NCBI GenBank assembly: GCA_005281725.1
Contig: SSBO01000012.1
Location: 19,233,060-19,297,059 of the forward strand
Length of the DNA: 64,000 nt
Reading direction: 5' to 3'
Source: Wuchereria bancrofti
Taxonomy: Eukaryota; Nematoda; Chromadorea; Rhabditida; Onchocercidae
Positions 25,728-37,912 of this stretch are shown piece after piece (position 1 is the first letter of the stretch; the number at the start of each line of letters is the position of its first letter). Both the position numbers and the translations under genes were made by a program. A model generated the notes under the pieces. That model ran no database searches, was not told the DNA's origin, and was given only the letters and a program-made list of their open reading frames with translations.

Positions 25728-26374
25728 GTTGCTCATTTGTTCATTTTTAAAACTTTTAATTTAGCAAATTTCAATTTAAAATGCAGAAAAAAAACAAAAC
25801 TTGTTTTTTCTTTTTCTTCCGCTTCTTTCTCTTTCTATTTTGACTGATTAACAAAGAGAATCTTTTTTCTCTGCTCAGTAATATTTATATTAATTTGCAT
25901 AACTAACAAAAAAAAAAAAAAACAAATGCAGAATAAATGATGCTTTAAATTCATCGTTCGTAAATTGCAACTAATGATTAAGTTTTTTTTTGTGTTATTA
26001 TGATTATTATTAATTTATTCACTTACTTTCCTTTCAGCAGCGAAGATAGAACTGAGATAATTCGTACTAATTGTCAAAAGAAAAAAACAAAGGATATAAT
26101 TCTTGTAATAACAAAAGTTTATAGAGTTGAAAACGGGTAAAATAATATTGAAATGTGTTTTAAACATTTTCTTTCGTTTCTTCAAATTAAATTTAATTGG
26201 ACTAAAAAATTTAAATATCAAATTAATCATTCAGCAATTAAAATCAATTTCATAGTTTAATTTAGAATGATAATAATATTTTTTCTTAGGAATTAATCCA
26301 TTCTTCGTGCTTGAAATTATTATTTTCGAATTAGTAATTCAAATTTGCGCCTAAATCATTGATTAATATTTTAG

Positions 26375-26505
26375 AAAGTAGAGCATATGGGTAAACATTT
26401 GCGCCGATTTCGATTAGATGGTGGATTCCGATCATTTTGGAAATATTGTCAAGCTGATGCAGCTGTAACTTCATCCCAGTCCCATGCATATGCTAAAAAT
26501 AGTCC
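26375..26505 (+). CDS. possible N-terminal exon (basic, aromatic)
   Basis: After an AATATTTTAG acceptor the frame reads KVEHMGKHLRRFRLDGGFRS and continues FWKYCQADAAVTSSQSHAYA. Its own ATG is at 26387. The 3' end is unclear. GCT|GTAACT (26464) would be phase 0, A|GTCCGT (26501) phase 1, and CC|GTAATT (26505) phase 2. Without splicing the frame stops at TAA, 26507-26509. Phase 1 with an acceptor at 26593 would join it in frame to the next exon, but that donor is weak. Codon quality is clearly coding-like; the product is unrecognised. Confidence 0.5.
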
Positions 26506-26604
26506 GTAATTTTGATTTAAAAATTAAATTGACCGTTATTTTGATTAGTTCATCGCAGTAATTCAAATGAACAATAACCTTTTATATTTAAAGGTCAACG
26601 AAAA

Positions 26605-26755
26605 ATGGCTTCACGTACAGCAGTGAGTTATCCAACATATACGGAGAACTCGTTGGGGAAATCAGTATTGGAATATTTGCGCACAGATAGCGTTCCAGTT
26701 CTAAACTTTAAACAGTCATTTTCAACGCTTCGACGATTTAAGCAACGAAATTTGG
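26605..26755 (+). CDS. alternative first exon A of RasGAP gene
   Basis: An ATG opens 50 codons, beginning MASRTAVSYPTYTENSLGKS and ending TLRRFKQRNL. The composition is good protein, Ser/Thr- and Arg-rich. It ends TTG G|GTTAGT, phase 1 with a lone G, which completes Glu with the AG that starts the exon at 56436. AG acceptors lie at 26592 (GTCAACG follows) and 26558, so the exon may be trans-spliced or follow 26375. The frame upstream of the ATG is open back to 26578. The intron to 56436 would be nearly 30 kb unless other exons intervene. No known domain; probably an isoform-specific N-terminus. Confidence 0.6.
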
Positions 26756-29700
26756 GTTAGTTTTTTCGTCACCATTGTTGTCGTTCTTTTTTTTAATTTT
26801 AATGGAATTGAAACCAAGTAATCCATCAATTTTTCGGAAATAAAATTAAAGGATTTGTGAAAGGATTTGTTTAATGTCATTATTGTCGAAAAATAATTTA
26901 CGATTAATTTAGTTCAGATATCTGTGATTTAATGAGGCAATATTGTGATTAATTATTGACAATAAATTTTTCATTATGAAATTTAGCTATTTGAATAATG
27001 CAAATTGATAAATAATGATAATAATGGCAATAATAGTAACAATTTTGATCATATTATTAGTAATGATAATAATGTTGATGATAACAACGATAATAAATTA
27101 AATAAAAAACATATTAAAAGTGCAGATAAGTGCAATAATTATTATTTCTAATAATAACATTGATAAAAGAGGCTGTAATAATATTGACAAAAATGTTAGT
27201 AGCAATGTCAATAATGCCAATAACAGTAGTATAGTAGCAATACTAATTTAGTGACAACGATTAGTAATAATGATAAAGACAATAATGACGTTATTGACAT
27301 TAATAATAACATTGTTAATGAAAACAATGGTAGTATTAAACGTTAATAGCAATGTTAGTAATATCAATAATCGTAATAATGCTAGCAACATTATAAATAA
27401 TGGTAACAAGGATAGATGATAATAGCCTAACAATGGCAAAATGAAATTATACTAATACTAAGGAAATATTTCATCAGTATTTTTGTCCGAAATGCGAAAT
27501 AACTGGAGAAATACTAATAATATGCGTAAAATTAATAGTATAAGTAATATGTAAAAGTAATAGAAGCAATAATAATTTGAGTTGTCCAATAATCAAAAAT
27601 TATATTTTTAATGATTAAATGTTAACAAAAGCAATGTTAAATAAACAAATAAATTGAAGCGAATAGGAAAATTATTTGCAATAAAATTTAGTAATTCAAA
27701 AGAAAATTTATTTACATTATCTCATTCAAATATATATAGCTTCAGCTGTGTTAACAAATTGTTATTACATTTGATGTATTGACAAACTGATTTCCAATTT
27801 CAAATATTTAAAATTTTCCTCAAAATCTCAAATTTTGTAAGTCGAAATCTTTTGATTCAATATTTAATTATCAATTTTTTATGTTTTGTGATTATTATGG
27901 TATCACTTATTTACCATTACTAATTCATTTTAATATCTTATTTTTTTTCTTTTAAGCAGCAATAAACTTTTTTGCTTTGGAAGAGAAATAAATTTTGAGC
28001 TAATTAATTAATTATTGGTTACTTGAATTTTTCGTAATATACAGCAAAGCATTTATTTTAATCTTTAATAGTCCAAATTTTTGGAAATAGAAAATTAATG
28101 CTTCTTTTCTCATTACAAAAAAAAGAAAAGCGGTATGCATTCGTACTGTAAATTTGATAGATAGAAAGGAATCTAAATTTAACCCAATTAATTTTAATAA
28201 TTTTTAACCGATTAGTTCACTTGTGCATTTTTTCTTTTTTTTGAAATTTTCATCTATTTCAGACATTTTTGATAAAAATTCATTCATTTGTTTTTAAATT
28301 AGTCGAACAAATTTGTCCAATTTGGAAAAGAGATTTCAAATTTTAAACTCTAATACTTTTGTTTTATATGCATATATAATTAAATAATAAAGACATATAT
28401 AAATATTCATTTATTAATCAGTTTCTGATTAAAATACTTTTTTGCCTTCAGTTCAACTAAATAATGTGATTTTTTTAAACTTTAAATGAAGTAAATTAAT
28501 TTGAAAAGTATTCCGGCATATCTAGACAAATTTGTACCTTCAGTGATTATCATAGTTATTAATTACTAATAATTATTAATTACCTCAATTATTAATTTTT
28601 CAAATTAATTTCAAATTAATTAATATCGTTTTATTCATTATACCAAAAAAAAACTGAAGAAAAAATCACTCAAATATATCATTTCTATTTTCTTAAAAGA
28701 AAAGCAAAAAATAAAAAAATCGTCGATAGATAAAATAATAAAGTAACGGAAAAGTTCAAGACAACTTAGTACTTTAAATAAATACTAGCAAATATAAATT
28801 ATTGAAGGTATGCAATTAGTATAATTAACTTTAACGTTCCACTTTAAGTTACACTATCTTTTGCTTATCTAAACGAAGGATTGTTGAAAAATTTTTTCAG
28901 CCAACTTAAAATTGATTTCATCTAGCGGATTACTTCATATTTTTGTGTCAAACAGGAAAAGGAAAAAACAAAAAATGCAAAAGATTCACGAATCAAAAAG
29001 TCGAAAAATAGCTAAACTTATTCTCAAATTTTATTCATCCAGAAAAAGAAAAAAATTTTTCTTTAAATTTATATCATTTTCAAATGTTTCTTATTTTCTC
29101 ACTTTTTTAATAACATAATTTAAAAAATAATCTTTTTTGCCAAATTACTGGAAAGTAAGTGATTTCAGCAAAATCTTCGGTAATTAATAAAAATTTACAA
29201 TTTTTACGAACATACAATAAAAAATTTACTGTTCTCGGAATCTTTTTATACCTTATATATTAAGATATGAAAAATGAAGAAAAAATTTTATCAAAATTTT
29301 CCCTTTTTTATTTTTTAAAAATAATCAATTTGTATTTTTTTTTTGCCAATTGAAAATAACAAATGTTATATTAATGAAGCCAAATTACAAAACATTTAAT
29401 TTTTTCAGCCAAATTATGAAACATTTAATTTTTTAACCAAACATTTTGGTTAAAAAATGGTATATGCATTTTATGCTTATTAATGAATTAATGAGCAAAA
29501 AAGCTCAAAACCATTAGGTTTTTTTCCTCTATTTTTCGTCTTTTTTGTTTTTTCCCTTTTAATAACTTATTTGCTTCTTTTTCTCCCATTTTTTGTCTCT
29601 TTTTATCAATCAATGATAAATGTTTGCTTGTTTTTTTGAAAGAAGCTTTTAAGAAAAGTGTTTTTTGTCTTTTTTAGAAAGAAAAATAACAAAAAAAGGA

Positions 29701-31589
29701 AGAAAAGAAAAACAAGTTTACTGATAATTCAAGAAAGGATGAAAAATTGGAAAAAATTATAGGCTATTTTTTGTATATATAAGTAGACTAGAAGTTTGTC
29801 ATCAAATAGCATTTGTTTATTCCTAAGCTGTTTTTTGCATTGAAAAATGATGTACAGTTTAAAAAATAATAATTATGAACGAATTATTTCAAATGTACTT
29901 ATTATATTTGTATATGTTAATGATTTCATTTAAAGTGTAGCTGCAAAAAAGTTTTCCGCATACAATTTTAATTTCCATTTTTAATTTCTACTTCAGTTGT
30001 CGTTTAACTAAAATATTTTAACTGATAAGACAAATCTAATGCTTTAACTATCATCAGTACCAGTTATCATTGCTGTTGGTATTTATCATTTTCAAATTTT
30101 GTTTCATTCAAAATCGATTTCCATTGTTGTTTTCTAATTACATTCATGATAAATTAGTAAATAGTAATTTTTAAAATTTTCACAAAAAATTACGGTTTTT
30201 ATTATCTATGTAAAAAATATTGCTGACTATAATTACATCACCAAAAAGTATACAGAAATAAGTATAATGCCAATATGAAACTTTATTCATTAAATTATTA
30301 AAATAAGAACTTAATCTTATAATTTTTAAAATGCAAGTGCAATTATTTCGGTTAGTAATTTTCATTCATAAATTTTGCCAATTATAATTTGCTAATTGCA
30401 TATTACAGTTTTTCTTTAAACAAATAACACCAACTAATTACATTCATGAATAAATTAGTAAATACAAACGATTTTATTATTAAATGTCAAATTCATTTAT
30501 CATAATTTTTTCCTGCTCAGATTATTAATCTCTTTTAGAGTATTTACTACTATTACTATTAATACAATACTGCCATCAATTATAATAGTAAAGTAATGGG
30601 TTAATCAAACAATCGATAAAATTTTATCATCCTAAAGGAATACAGCAATTCATCTTTGTTAAAGTTTTTTCATTTGTTTTTTCTTTCAAGAATCAGATGT
30701 AATCAATTTAAAACGTTAAAATTTGAAAATTATGTAATCTTTCACCATCTAATCGTCTTTATTGCCATGGTAGCAAAGCTAAACTTTTTGTAAATTCCGT
30801 ATTACATAAGCTTTTTCTTATTTGTTTATCCATTTTTCTTTCAAATATTTTACTAAAAACTTTTAAGATTTTCAAAAATAATCCATTAGAGATAATTTGA
30901 GTTTGTTTTAATTTATCAAACCAAACTAAGTAAATTTCTAAGCGTTCAAAGACTTTATTTCAATTTTTTGTTTTTATTTATACACTTTTGTTTTCCTTAG
31001 GATATCATTATTAAAAAACAAAAAAAAAATTTTTTTTATTTAATTAGTTTTTAAATTTACATTTTTAATCATTTCAAAATTTTTATTCATTACAGTATCT
31101 TAACATCGTTACATGTTCATTTTATTTTGCAACTTAAAAAGATGCGAATAATTGTTTAATTTTATTCAAAATTTTAATAAATTTTTCTTGTAGACTTAGA
31201 ACTTTTTGCTGAAATTTAAGGATTATTTTCCTTTTTAAATGGGTAAAAGAAATAAAATTTTAAAAGTTAATAAGTATTTTGAAGAAAAGAAATCAAAAGA
31301 GGAAAAATAAAGCAAATTTAAAAAATGGGAAAAATGCTAAGAAATTGGTTAAAAAAATGAAATATTTTTGAAATGAATAAGGAAAAGAAGAAAGAAAAGA
31401 ATAAGAGGGAAAGGTTAAGGGTTAACTCGAGAAAGTTTTTTATCACTCATTTATTAGCATTAGCTATTGATCTGTTCACATATCAGAGACAGATGTTCAA
31501 TTCTGGTTGTAATAAGTTTTAGTGGGATGAGATGAAGAAGCAATTCCATTCTTTTTCCTTTTCCTTTTCTCTTCACAGTTGTTAATAGT

Positions 31590-31870
31590 GTAATGTTATC
31601 CGGAATATTTAATCGATGGAAATACTGCTTATCTCCGGAATTATTAGTGACAGGATTATGATTGTTAAAAATTATTCGAAATATTACAAATTCCTAGAAA
31701 TTTTTGTTCAAAATTTTGTCGAAAGATTATAATTATTAGTAAATTATTTGAAATATTACAAGTTTCATAGAAATTGTATCTGGAATTGCTGAAAGATAAC
31801 GGTTTTTTAGAAATTGTCCAGAATACTTCGACGTATTACTTTTAAATGTTGTCTGGAATATTAAAAAAAA
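31590..31870. repeat. degenerate tandem repeat
   Basis: Imperfect units share GGAATATTxxxAGxAATT and ATTATTCGAAATATTACA. Near-copies start around 31602, 31636, 31672, 31738, 31782 and 31846. Confidence 0.6.
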
Positions 31871-32869
31871 ATGTGACTGATTCTTGGAAATTAACACACT
31901 TTTCCGTAATGTTTTAACAATTTTCTCATATTTGAAAATTTCTTCCAAAGTCAAAGATTATTTCATTTAAGAAAATCACATTTGGGAAAAAAATTTAAAC
32001 GAATTTTCAAAATTACTGGAATCGTCTATTTTATTCATTGTTTATAAACACATTTTCTGCGGGTTTTTTTTGTCTTTGTTTTTTCGAGACCAAATTAATT
32101 AACAAAAGTTCATTATGTAGTTAGATTTTTATATTTGTAAGAAACATTCAGTAGCTAAAAAAAATTGATTAAAAAAATGATTAAATTATTAGCAAAAGTC
32201 AAAAAAAAGAAGTACCATTACTATTTTTCGAAAAAAAAGAGATGGAAAGAAAGTTATTTGTAATGTAATCGATAAAAACTTCTCTCACTTGGATGCTCAA
32301 ATTTGTTTCATATTTTATATGTGACAACCTAATATTCTTTTTTTTTACTTTAATATCAACCGCATAATATTGAAATGAAAGAATTCTACCGAGCACTGAA
32401 ATACTAAAATGAATTTATGAATTGCGTAAGAAAAAGAAAAAAAATAATAATCTTCCACCATCATTTTTAAACACAGTTTTTTTAAAAAAAAGAAAGAATT
32501 CATGCATTTTTGCATATTACAAATAATTTTGCAAAAATATGATTGAACTTATAATCATTTGAAATCATTTAATATAATCATTTAATCAACTTATGATCAT
32601 TTGAAAATTCAAAAATTCAAAATTTTTTAAGTGATAAATTGAAACAATTGCTTTGATTTGTTTTTCTCATTATTTTTTCCCATCAATTTTTTTTATTGTT
32701 ATTCAAATTAATTTAATTTCTAAAGCAACGGATGAATGAATGGTATGAATGGTTTATAATTTATAATTGATGTATAGTTTTAAGACAGCATCAATTCATT
32801 AATTATCGAATTGAAAGATTTCAATTTGTTCACTTTTTTGAAAAGTAATTTTTGTTTCTGGATGATATC

Positions 32870-33260
32870 CAACATTTTAATTTAATGTTGACAGCAAATT
32901 ACATAAAGTTGAAGTATTTCAATTTGTTATTTTTAATCCTTCTTAAATAGAAGTGCAATTTTTTTTAAAAATATCGACTGTGATCTTTGATTTTCCTAAT
33001 CTGATAGCAATGGTAAATTACATAATTAAATGAGAGATTTCAAATGCCCAAATTTCTATTTTTTTATTAAATCCTTATTAAAGGAAAGTACATTTTTTAA
33101 CATCCACCGTGACCTATAACCTTTCCAATTTGATGACAATAATAAATCACGTAATTGAATGCTCGAATTCGAATATCTCAGTTCTATTTTCTATTCTTAA
33201 TCTTTCATAAACAAAAGTTTAATTTGTTCTTTTTTCCACCATATCCATTATAACATATGA
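32870..33260. repeat. three-copy diverged repeat, unit about 125 bases
   Basis: Three blocks align by eye. Each has an AAATTACATAA-like element (32897, 33013, 33147), then AATTTCAATxT, a TTTTTAATCCTTCTTAAA-like element (32931, 33070, 33199), and a T-run followed by ATCCACCGTGACCT or similar. Confidence 0.65.
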
Positions 33261-33279
33261 CCCATATTTCTGCTAAATT

Positions 33280-33395
33280 GCTTTTGGTCGATCGCTTTTG
33301 CTTCCATCGTGAATCATGGAAGTGCGGGAGAAAGGGAACGGAGAAGACGAAACAGAGAGAGGGAGAGAGAGGGAGAAGAAATGATATAATGCAAA
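33280..33395. other. GC-richer segment with polypurine GA tract
   Basis: Starts with GTCGATCGCTTTTGCTTCCA and runs into a purine stretch of about 75 bases (GGGAGAAAGGGAACGGAGAA and further AGAGAGGG units). Frames are open on both strands (60 codons each) but neither looks like a known protein. GAGA-type tracts often mark promoters, so this may serve an alternative first exon; that is inference. Confidence 0.4.
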
Positions 33396-33619
33396 AACTG
33401 CTTTTTTATGTTTCACTCGATTATTTCCTATTTCTTTGACTTTTTTCTTCTTCAATTAGTTTATGTGTGGCAAAAATTAATTATTACATCGATTTTATTA
33501 CAATTGTGAAATTTGAATATTTTAAATTTTCTCAGTAACATAAACAAATTTATTTATTGTTTTTTCTTTTTTCTTTTTTTTTTATTAGATTTTATATTTT
33601 TCATCTTTTTATTTTCAAC

Positions 33620-33815
33620 TTTATTTATTCCATTTTGTTATTTTATTCTATTCAACTTTGTCACTATTCCATTACGCCCCACTCTATTATTATTCCATCC
33701 TGTCATTACTATTCTATTCTGTTCCACATTGTTACTATTCTATCCTATTACACTTATTTAAGCTTTACCATTATTCTATCCTGTTATTACTATTCTATTC
33801 TTCTCCACTTTTTCT
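33620..33815. repeat. degenerate tandem repeat of TTACTATTCTATTCTGT
   Basis: Imperfect copies of ATTACTATTCTATTCTGTTC recur about every 35 bases. The three overlapping Phe/Tyr/Ser-rich frames here are products of the repeat. Confidence 0.8.
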
Positions 33816-33959
33816 TCCCAAAATTTCAAATTATTCCTATAAAAGGTAGTAAATATTAAAAGGGAAAGTAAATGAATGAAAGTGCTCGGATAAAGTTCAT
33901 TATATAATGTACGTTAAATCTCTTTTACCAAACTTTTTTTGCACTTCTCAAGCACATAA

Positions 33960-34400
33960 ATATTTCCGTGTAAAACTGATTCACAGGAAACGTGGAAAAT
34001 TGACGAATGTTTGTTACCATGTCGGATTCATTTAGACGTAAAAATTGAACGAATCTTTCCATATATGATCCATGGGAAGGAAAAATTCAACTAGTTTTTC
34101 CGTGTCAAATCTGTAAAAAACGTGGAAATTGACCAAATATTTTTGTATAAACTAGGAAGAAATAAGAAAATTGACTAAATCTCTGTTTACTTTTCGGTGT
34201 GTAAAACTCGTAAAACACGTGAAAATTGATTGAATTTTTCCATGTACAAGCCATAAAAGACATCAAAGCTGACTGAATATTTTTTTTTAAATTAACATGA
34301 AATTCATGGAGAAATATAAAATGACGTAGAATTTATATAAAATATGAATTGATGTGGAATTCAATTCATAGACAAATACAAATTGACGTGAAAATCCAAT
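33960..34400. repeat. degenerate tandem repeat, unit about 60 bases
   Basis: Diverged units follow TTTTTCCGTGTxAAAxCTGT then AAAACGTGGAAAATTGACxG. Clear copies start near 33962, 34022, 34096, 34192 and 34236, decaying into GACGTGGAATT units at 34322-34400. Confidence 0.8.
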
Positions 34401-34509
34401 TTTATTATATTATTCATTTAATAAAAGGATGCATCATTGTTTGATGACATTTTCAAATTACAATAACATCGTCGTCGTGTACAATAGATCATCGTGCAAC
34501 GATTATAAA

Positions 34510-34552
34510 ATGATGGATGAAAGTGAGAATCATTCGTCATTTGAAAATTTAC
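34510..34552 (+). CDS. weak candidate first exon
   Basis: A short frame MMDESENHSSFENL is strikingly protein-like for this DNA and reaches AAT TTA C|GTTAAA in phase 1. It could join 56436 with C completing Gln. The donor is poor, and unspliced it stops at TAA two codons later. Upstream is a GC-richer patch (34468-34500, CATCGTCGTCGTG). Confidence 0.22.
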
Positions 34553-36039
34553 GTTAAATTTTAAAAAATATGCATCACTTTCACTTATAATGCTCTATTT
34601 TCTATTAATTAAAACTAATTAATTGTTTGTATGTATTTAGTGCAAATATACTCTAAATATGCAAATAAAACATTGCTTTTTTCATATTTCAAATTTGCTA
34701 TTTTCTAACTTACAAATACATCTAGTATTTATTAACTTTTAAAACGTTATTTTTTCAAATTTTCTTTAACAACTCTTATTCTAAAAGCAATCAAACTTTT
34801 TTTTCATTCACTAATTCTTACAAATGAAATAAAATGTCTTTCAATTCAAAATTGAAAATTTTTTGAATGAAAGAAAGCAATATTAACCATTTTCTAACTT
34901 ACAAATACATCTAATATATTTAAAACAAAAATAAAAAATAAAATAATGGGTTAAATTTTGGTGTTTTATCGGCAACTTTTGCTACCTTATTAATAACTTT
35001 TCAATTTTTGTTTTTGTTTTGCTTTAAATAGGTTATTATTACCGATTTTTGATCTGATATCGATTATCTAATCAAATGCTTCACTTTTGTTGGCCTAATT
35101 TTTTTTTTTTTTGTTTTTTGAGGACATCAGACATTATAGTTATTTGTGATAATCAACTTTATCATTTTATCGGTGCCACTTAAATTTTGTCTTTATTTTC
35201 AATAGCTAAAGTTTCTTTGCTTTCCTATTTCTTATTTATTCCACTTTATAGTAAGCCAAATTTAATGTAATTGATCGGCATAATGGTATACTAAATTCCT
35301 TCAATTCTAACTGAATAATAATGACACATTCCCGAATTTCTACTGTTATTAATGTACTATTATTTTGCTAGAAAAAATATCATTCTTATCAATATTATCA
35401 TTTTTTATATTCAGTACCTTTTCCACTAGTTATCACTAAAGTGAAATCACAGTTGTTACTAGAATTAGCTAACATCATTCGTGTTTATTATAGTTATTAT
35501 CATCGTTGCCATATCTTTTATCACTTATCACTATCATTGTTACCACTTCTATTATTATCATTATCTCTCTGTAAGCCACTGACAAAGTTGTTTGATCATC
35601 ATAGATAGCAACAAACAGTGTTAACGTTTGTGTAACATTTAACCTTCAAACTTTCGGCTTAAAATTTTGTGAAATGAGAAAAAATTAATGAAAATTTTAC
35701 AAAATGATTTCTCCTGATATGTTTCAAGTTATCATTTCATTTCTTTTCTTCCGTATTGCTGTATTAATATTTAAGTTTATGTATTTGCAGAAAAAAAAAT
35801 TTTTTTTAATGAGTGATTTTTATTAAAAATGCGAAATGAAATTGATTAAATTCTTTCTCATATTTGATTTGTTTATCTTTTTTGCTGTCTTTAAAGCTTT
35901 TCCTTTTCCTTCTTCTATAAATCACTTAAGATTCATTTCTTTCTTTCATTTAACTCGACAATTCTCAATTCAAAAATAAAAAATTTATTTCTTTTAAAAT
36001 ATTTGATTTTTTATCGTAGAAGGATTGTTTATGTTCCGT

Positions 36040-36202
36040 CAGGGTAAATACCCCTTCACGGGCAGCTTCCCGGAAACGAAAATTCTTCAGTTCCTAGGCA
36101 AGTATGGTTGCAAAGGTAAAACTTAAAGGAATTGACCCTTCTGAGAAATTGACGGCACTACTAGAAGTAGAGCCTGTGGCTTAATTTTTAATTTGACTCA
36201 AT
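36040..36202 (+). pseudogene. 18S ribosomal RNA fragment 1 (degraded, middle of the gene)
   Basis: Blocks recognisable from the eukaryotic small-subunit rRNA occur in the right order. They are CACGGGCAGCTTCC, GGAAACGAAA, AAGTATGGTTGCAAAG, AAACTTAAAGGAATTGAC, GAGCCTGTGGCTTAATTT and AATTTGACTCAA. In a working 18S gene this is the universally conserved segment around the 915-1200 region (yeast/human numbering approximate). Here it is broken by substitutions, an insertion after GGAATTGAC (CCTTCTGAGAAATTGAC), loss of the GGAAGGGCACCACCAGG block and a duplicated TTTAATTT. It lies in the sense orientation inside an intron of the RasGAP gene and stops abruptly, so it is a pseudogene fragment, not a functional rRNA. 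Confidence 0.88.
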
Positions 36203-36240
36203 AACAATTCATTGTTGACTTAATAACAAATCATTGCTAT
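36194..36240. repeat. short tandem duplication at the end of rRNA fragment 1
   Basis: TGACTCAATAACAATTCATT is followed at once by TGACTTAATAACAAATCATT, a 22-base duplication that includes the last rRNA-derived bases. Confidence 0.75.
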
Positions 36241-36949
36241 TACGATGTATTGGCATCATTATATTTGCATAGTTAATTAATTAACTAATTAGTTAGTCAA
36301 CTTCTTTACATGAAATGTTCAAAACTTTTCCTAACAATGAACAATTTATGGTGCTGTCATTCTTTAGCACATTATTCTTCATGTAACCATAATTAGGATA
36401 AGAAAAAGCAAAACATTCAACATTCACTATGGCTTATTTAAAAAATAATTCAAACTTTTCAATTTCCGAAAGCTGAGTGTAAATACTACTATTATTGTTG
36501 CATATAGAAAGAATTAAGTCATTTATTTACAAAATATTGTATGTCTTTTCATATTTATTATTTTACTGATAGCAATAAGAAAACGATACCTAAAATGTTA
36601 ACCATTTAAATTAAATGTAGTCAAATAATGCCACCTTTTTTCAATTTGAATTTTCATAGTTAAGAAAGAAATTGATGGAAGAAAATGAAGAAATAGGAAT
36701 TAAATTTTGATCTTTCTGTCTTTTCTTTTCTTTTTTTTGTTTTAGTTAACTATAAGAATAATGTGAAATTCGTTGATAATCCTTGAAGGTCAAAGCAAAT
36801 TTTTGCGCCAAAAAAATTTTACAATTTTCTTTCTTTTTTTGAAATATATGAAAGATTAGTTGTCGAACAATTTAATATATATTTTTTTCCCTTTTCTTTC
36901 ACTAACTTCACTACTTTTCTTCACAACCACAACGAATGAAATATATTTG

Positions 36950-37450
36950 TTTCGGTTGCGCCAAACATTTATTTCTTCTTGCGCTTTCGTGTGACAAACA
37001 TTGCATCACATTTCTCTTCTGCTTATTTCATTTCCGATATTGGCATATAGCATTTGGTGTATTTGCCAATTTTGCTTTCTATTTTGCCTCGAAAAATTAC
37101 ATTCGATATTTAGTTTCCAATATTACACTTTCAAGATGTATATTTAATTTGAATTTGAATTCTTTCAAACAATTATACTTGGCATTTAGTTTCCAGTATT
37201 ACACTGCTAATTTAATTTGAAGAATTTGAATTTTACTTCTTTTTTCTAAATACTCCATTCGTGCTTAATTCTCTATATTACAATATTAATATAATTGGTA
37301 CAATTTGAATTTTGTATTTTTTAGAAAAAAGATTGCATACGATATTTACTTTTCAATACAACACTCCTCCTATAAATTGTAACGATTTAAATTTCATCTT
37401 TTTTAAGTATCGAATTTGGTATTTATTTTCTAATATTACATAGCTAATGT
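36950..37450. repeat. degenerate tandem repeat, unit about 100 bases
   Basis: Diverged units contain CGATATTTAGTTTCCAATAT, TACACT, a TTTAATTTGAATTTGAATT-like block and a T-run. Copies begin near 37105, 37180, 37272, 37338 and 37408. The 94-codon open frame here is a by-product. Confidence 0.65.
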
Positions 37451-37701
37451 TATTTGTGAAATTTTTACATTTTTTTTTGTCGTCAAAATTACATACTTAA
37501 GACTTGAGATGCTGCTGAACATATTTGACACTAATTTTCGGGCATTGACCATACTTTATGTTTTATTTTATCGGGACTTGCACAATTTAATTGCAGAAAT
37601 TTTTGGAATGGCAAACATTTCGTAACATCCATTTCTTGTTAATCGAAATGTCCTCTGGTGATATTGTTATATCTGTAGAGAAGTGATATGAGTTAATTAA
37701 A

Positions 37702-37726
37702 ATGTTTCCTATACCTGTAGAATGTG
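37702..37726 (+). CDS. weak candidate mini first exon
   Basis: MFPIPVEC followed by G|GTATGG, phase 1 with G, compatible with 56436. It is only eight codons, so the match could easily be chance. Confidence 0.18.
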
Positions 37727-37824
37727 GTATGGACCATTCTTTTCATGATGGAATGAAATTAGCGAAGTTGAAATATATCCACTCCATGATAATCTATTCA
37801 AATTCAGGCTTTAACAAAGTTATT

Positions 37825-37912
37825 TAAATCAGTTATATAAAAAGTTATTTAAATCAGTATATAAATCAGTTATAAAGTTATTTAAATCAGTTATAGTTAT
37901 TTAAATAATCAA
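37825..37912. repeat. short tandem repeat GTTATTTAAATCAGTTATA
   Basis: Four to five imperfect copies of AAGTTATTTAAATCAGTTAT in a row. Confidence 0.85.

Larger units (their letters stand above)
26756..33270 (+). other. intron sequence, no exon seen
   Basis: AT-rich with a trinucleotide-like tract (26990-27440). It contains degenerate repeats around TTATCCGGAATAT at 31590-31870 and a three-copy diverged repeat at 32870-33260. No exon with both splice sites was recognised. Confidence 0.5.

Noticed and set aside
33513..33859. Three overlapping Phe/Tyr/Ser-rich open frames
   Set aside because: They run through a degenerate TTACTATTCTATTC repeat; the frames differ but composition is the same, so they are repeat by-products.
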